In this document: piece after piece, positions 6,474 to 8,915 of the stretch
Numbering within the stretch: the first letter of the stretch is position 1
How the letters are laid out: each line of letters begins with the position of its first letter
Assembly: GCA_029263435.1 (NCBI GenBank)
Contig: JAJCXL010000049.1
Span: 1-8,915 of the forward strand
Source: Acidobacteriota bacterium
Lineage (GTDB): Bacteria > Acidobacteriota > Vicinamibacteria > Marinacidobacterales > SMYC01
Direction: 5' to 3'
DNA: 8,915 nt
The notes under the pieces: generated by a model
Seen by the model: the letters and a program-made list of their open reading frames with translations, nothing else
What the model was told of the DNA's origin: nothing
The model's database searches: none
Translations under genes and position numbers: made by a program

Positions 6474-6629
6474 ACGCGTGGCGTCGCTTCCGCGGGTGAA
6501 CGCGTGGCGTCGCTTCCGCGAGTGAACGCGTGGCGTCGCTTCCGCGAGTGAACGCGTGGCGTCGCTTCCGCGAGTGAACGCGTGGCGTCGCTTCCGCGGG
6601 TGAACGCGTGGCGTCGCTTCCGCGGGTGA
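6450..6629 (+). repeat. Seven-copy 26-bp tandem repeat seeded by the PepSY stop codon
   Basis: Units begin at 6450, 6476, 6502, 6528, 6554, 6580 and 6606; the last is 24 bases long before the match ends. Each reads GCGTGGCGTCGCTTCCGCG followed by G or A and then GTGAAC. The only variation is at unit position 20: G in copies 1, 2, 6 and 7, A in copies 3, 4 and 5. Copy 1 is coding: it specifies the last seven residues of the PepSY protein (AWRRFRG) and its TGA. Copies 2-7 fill the convergent gap and end 12 bases before the stop of the minus-strand hydrolase gene. Because every unit carries its own TGA in the same place, changes in copy number do not alter the protein. The near identity points to recent amplification. 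Confidence 0.95.
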
Positions 6630-6641
6630 GACGGCTAAGCC

Positions 6642-7736
6642 CTAGTCGTGGTCGCTGGCATCCGCCGGCAGCTCGACCCGGGCCGAGCCGAATCCGGCGC
6701 CGCGTCGGCGGGTGTAGCGAGCATCTTGCAGGTAGACCGTGTAAGTGTCGCCATGCCGCTCCACCTCGGCGAAGGGAAAGCGCGCCCAATTTATGAAGCC
6801 GAAGACGTCCGGCGAAGCGGTCGCTCGTTTCACGATCTCCGAGTTCTCGAGCCGCGGAAGAATCACGGCGTCGAGCTCGAGCCGAAAGCTCGGAAGCAGC
6901 GTCACGCGTCCATGCCTATAGCCATCCGACGACTGAACGACGATATCGCGCGCGAAGGGGGTGACCGGTAAAGGGCCCACCATCATGCGCTCGATCCCTA
7001 CTCCTTGCGCCTGCATCTCTTCGCGGATTCGTTCACGGACGTAGTGCACCGAGAGGTGCATCATCGCGATGTAGACGACAACGACAGCCAGAGACGCTTT
7101 CGCCCACCGGCGAGCCTCGTCAGGCTCATGGCCGCGCTTGTTGAATCGAAGCCACGAAAGTGCGAGCAGCAATACAGCCCAAAACAGCTTGGCGTAGGGA
7201 AGGCCGGGCACCGCCGAGACGAGCAAGAAGGCGACGAACCCCGTGAACCCGGCCCACCCAATGAGGCTCGTGAGCCGACGTGAGTGGAACAAGAACAACA
7301 CCCCGCCCAGAGCGGTCCAGATCCACAAATCCACGATGAACAGCGTGTCTCCGTAGAACCAAGTACCGTCGATGGGCATGAGCCAGCGCATCCCGTAGTT
7401 GTTCATCCAATCGAGGCTCGGGTGGCTCCACACCGCCAGATAGGACAACGCGACCAACATACCGGCGCGAGGCCGAGCTCCGTCGGGGCCGATATATCGG
7501 GCCCAGAGAAGAAGTGCGCCCGTCAGCAACAGGGGCAGGAGGAAGAGCGCGGGCAGTCCGTGGGTCCACCCGCGACGCCACCAAAGCGCCTGGTCGGAGC
7601 CAAGGAACATGGCCACCCCATCGATATCGGGGAGGTTCGCCCCGATGACGAGTGCCGCGGTCGCGTAAGCCGTGCGTTCGCGAAGTCCGGTCTGGGCGAG
7701 CGCGGCCCCGACGAAGGTGTGAGCGATGGGATCCAT
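6642..7736 (-). CDS. YdjM-type membrane-bound metal-dependent hydrolase (DUF457 family)
   Basis: The product has 364 residues from the ATG at 7736. The N-terminal part matches the YdjM/DUF457 family: MDPIAHTFVGAALAQTGLRE, then GANLPDIDG (32-40), RGWTHGLPA (55-63), WSHPSLDWMNNYGMRWLMP (103-121) and FYGDTLFIVDLW (127-138). Putative metal ligands are H6, D37, D39, H59, H105, D109 and D130. Hydrophobic stretches at about 62-80, 92-104, 131-150, 158-176, 183-196 and 214-228 indicate an integral membrane protein. Residues from about 245 to 364 form a soluble, strand-rich C-terminal region with VYLQDARYTRRRG near the end. The family is predicted to hydrolyse an unknown substrate at the membrane; E. 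coli YdjM is SOS-controlled, but I see no LexA box here. There is no clear Shine-Dalgarno sequence. It is divergent from the SnoaL-like gene (62-base spacer) and convergent with PepSY. Confidence 0.88.
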   Translation of the reverse strand: MDPIAHTFVGAALAQTGLRERTAYATAALVIGANLPDIDGVAMFLGSDQALWWRRGWTHGLPALFLLPLLLTGALLLWARYIGPDGARPRAGMLVALSYLAVWSHPSLDWMNNYGMRWLMPIDGTWFYGDTLFIVDLWIWTALGGVLFLFHSRRLTSLIGWAGFTGFVAFLLVSAVPGLPYAKLFWAVLLLALSWLRFNKRGHEPDEARRWAKASLAVVVVYIAMMHLSVHYVRERIREEMQAQGVGIERMMVGPLPVTPFARDIVVQSSDGYRHGRVTLLPSFRLELDAVILPRLENSEIVKRATASPDVFGFINWARFPFAEVERHGDTYTVYLQDARYTRRRGAGFGSARVELPADASDHD

Positions 7737-7798
7737 ATCTATCTTTTTGGGCCCTTGGTCGGGTAGATTGAAGTTTTCAGCCAGGAAGGAATCGAATC

Positions 7799-8194
7799 AT
7801 GACGACCAATATCGAACGCATCAAAGGCCTGTACCAGAGTTTCGATGCGGGCGACGTGCCGACCGTGCTCGCGGGAATGGATCCGAACATCGAGTGGAAC
7901 GAGGCCGAGAGCTTCTACTTGTCCGACCGAAACCCCTATCGAGGACCGGAAGCGATTGCTGAAGGCGTATTCGGACGTATCGTCGTCGACCTCGGCGACT
8001 TCGGCGCCCATCCTTCGAGCTTCGTCGACGGCGGCGATACGATCGTCGTCGAGGGGCGCTACAAAGGCACGGCGAAGTCGACGGGGACGCCGGTTGACGC
8101 GCAGTTCGTTCACGTGTTCGAGCTCGCGAACGGCAAGATCACTCGATTCCAGCAATACACCGACACCGCGCAGTGGGCGAAAGCTATGGGTTAG
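7799..8194 (+). CDS. SnoaL-like / NTF2-fold protein
   Basis: This 131-residue cytoplasmic protein has the pattern of the SnoaL/ketosteroid-isomerase-like NTF2 family (COG3631 type). The N-terminal helix IERIKGLYQSFDAGDVPTVL (5-24) is followed by MDPNIEWNEAES (27-38) and YRGPEAIAEGVF (47-58). Strands follow around TIVVEGRYKGTAKSTGTPVD (81-100) and FVHVFELANGKITRFQQYTDTAQW (103-126), the usual ending of the fold. There is no signal peptide. These proteins are small cone-shaped enzymes or binding proteins with varied substrates, so no reaction can be assigned. The start is firm: AGGAAGGA at 7783-7790 lies eight bases before the ATG. A weak -10 (TAGATT, 7764-7769) may serve as promoter in the 62-base divergent spacer. 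The gene is convergent with the beta-propeller gene, with a 61-base gap in which I see no terminator with a T tract. Confidence 0.9.
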   Translation: MTTNIERIKGLYQSFDAGDVPTVLAGMDPNIEWNEAESFYLSDRNPYRGPEAIAEGVFGRIVVDLGDFGAHPSSFVDGGDTIVVEGRYKGTAKSTGTPVDAQFVHVFELANGKITRFQQYTDTAQWAKAMG

Positions 8195-8255
8195 GGTCCC
8201 GTGCCAGCGCGCAAATGGGATCGAGATTCATGTGACGAATTTCTGGGACAAGACA

Positions 8256-8915
8256 CTAGTTCCTGGAGATGCGGTAGAGGTAGCGATAGCCTCTCAAATA
8301 CATCTCGTCATCGACGAAGGCGGGCGACGCGTCGAAGCCGTCATCGAGGGCGTTTCGTGCAACGATCTCCAGAGTCGGGCCGTTTCTTAGCACGACGGCG
8401 TTACCGTCTCGTCCCAGGATGATGACCTGGCCGTTGACGCCGACGGGAGACGCGTAGATCTCGTAAATCCCGTCGAGGCGCACGGGCCCGTAGTGCGGCG
8501 TTCCAGTCTTCGCGTCGAGCGCGGTGAGGATCGCGTTGTTGCTCTTCACCAGATAGAGGATGTCGTCATAGAGGAGCGGTGACGGCACGTAAGGTGTGTC
8601 GCGATCGATTTGCCACAAGATCGCTTCGGTGCCGGTGATGTCGCCTTTGGCGCCCGCGAGACGTACGGCGAAAGCCGCGTTGCCGCGAAACCCGCTCGTG
8701 ACATAGACCACCCCGTCTTTCTCGACGGGTGACGGGATCGCGTTGAGGGTCAACCCGGGGCCGTGCCAGATGACATCGCCGGTCTCGAGGTCATAGCTCG
8801 TGACGTTGCTCGTCCCCGTCGTGATGACTTGAAATCGACCCTCGTGCTCGACGACGAGCGGCGTGCCCCATGACGTGACTTCCGCGCGGTCTTTACGCCA
8901 GCGCTCTTCTCCGGT
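8256..8915 (-). CDS. PQQ-like beta-propeller repeat protein (N-terminus off the right edge)
   Basis: The frame is open from the right edge to TAG at 8256-8258, giving 219 residues of the C-terminal part; the start is outside the window. A TTG at 8753 lies inside the frame and is not a start, since coding continues upstream as SYDLETGDVIWHG. Blade-like repeats recur at about 40-50 residue intervals: IPSPVEKDGVVYV (60-72), VPSPLLYDDILYL (110-122), ASPVGVNGQVIIL (155-167) and ASPAFVDDEMYLR (196-208). Between them are the typical LxxxTGxxxW-type turns, for example LETGDVIW (43-50) and LDAKTGTPHYG (133-143). This matches the PQQ-enzyme/BamB-like beta-propeller fold. Relatives include quinoprotein dehydrogenases, the BamB scaffold and many secreted proteins of unknown role. 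No quinone-site residues can be judged from this fragment, so the fold is confident but the function is open. Confidence 0.85.
   Translation of the reverse strand, partial: TGEERWRKDRAEVTSWGTPLVVEHEGRFQVITTGTSNVTSYDLETGDVIWHGPGLTLNAIPSPVEKDGVVYVTSGFRGNAAFAVRLAGAKGDITGTEAILWQIDRDTPYVPSPLLYDDILYLVKSNNAILTALDAKTGTPHYGPVRLDGIYEIYASPVGVNGQVIILGRDGNAVVLRNGPTLEIVARNALDDGFDASPAFVDDEMYLRGYRYLYRISRN

Noticed and set aside
6450..6629. CRISPR array
   Set aside because: The units are directly adjacent with no unique spacers, and no cas gene is present.
6208..6789. 193-codon minus-strand ORF with regular repeats
   Set aside because: Its periodic protein sequence is only the reverse reading of the 26-bp DNA array, and it overlaps two real genes.
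7284..7766. 160-codon plus-strand ORF opposite the YdjM-like gene
   Set aside because: Gln/Pro/Arg-rich shadow of a well-supported membrane protein on the other strand.
8192..8222. Possible terminator stem GGTCCC / GGGATC after the SnoaL-like gene
   Set aside because: Six pairs including a wobble, a 16-base loop and no T tract; too weak to annotate.

Overview
The window looks like chromosomal DNA from a high-GC, Gram-negative bacterium. The gene content (a DUF2911 protein, a secreted beta-helix protein, a single-chain PepSY membrane protein, a PQQ-type beta-propeller and a large secreted protein of unknown function) is what I would expect from an uncultivated Acidobacteriota-like genome. That placement is an inference from gene content and base composition; no rRNA or other marker gene is present. 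I see no tRNA, rRNA, CRISPR array, transposase, phage or plasmid gene.

Layout from left to right. (1) Positions 1-2145, minus strand: a large secreted protein of unknown function, open for 715 codons and cut by the left edge, so its C-terminus is missing. (2) 2302-4101, plus: a secreted right-handed beta-helix protein with a C-terminal beta-sandwich-like tail, divergent from (1). (3) 4112-4579, minus: a YigI-type hot-dog thioesterase, tail to tail with (2). (4) 4724-5218, plus: an exported DUF2911 protein with a TTG start fixed by a strong ribosome binding site, closed by a clear intrinsic terminator. (5) 5280-6473, plus: a near-consensus sigma-70 promoter, a possible 21-residue leader ORF that may begin at the transcription start, and an overlapping PepSY-associated membrane protein. 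(6) 6450-6629: seven tandem 26-bp units, the first of which is the 3' end and stop codon of the PepSY gene. (7) 6642-7736, minus: a YdjM-type membrane-bound metal-dependent hydrolase with an extra C-terminal domain. (8) 7799-8194, plus: a small SnoaL/NTF2-fold protein. (9) 8256-8915, minus: the C-terminal part of a PQQ-like beta-propeller protein cut by the right edge.

Almost every gene is a separate transcription unit with alternating orientation, so there is no operon and no obvious shared pathway. Most products are exported or in the membrane. The most unusual parts are the leader arrangement before the PepSY gene and the 26-bp repeat array that grew out of its stop codon. I found no convincing new multi-gene system; the undescribed material is the large unknown secreted protein and these two small-scale structures.
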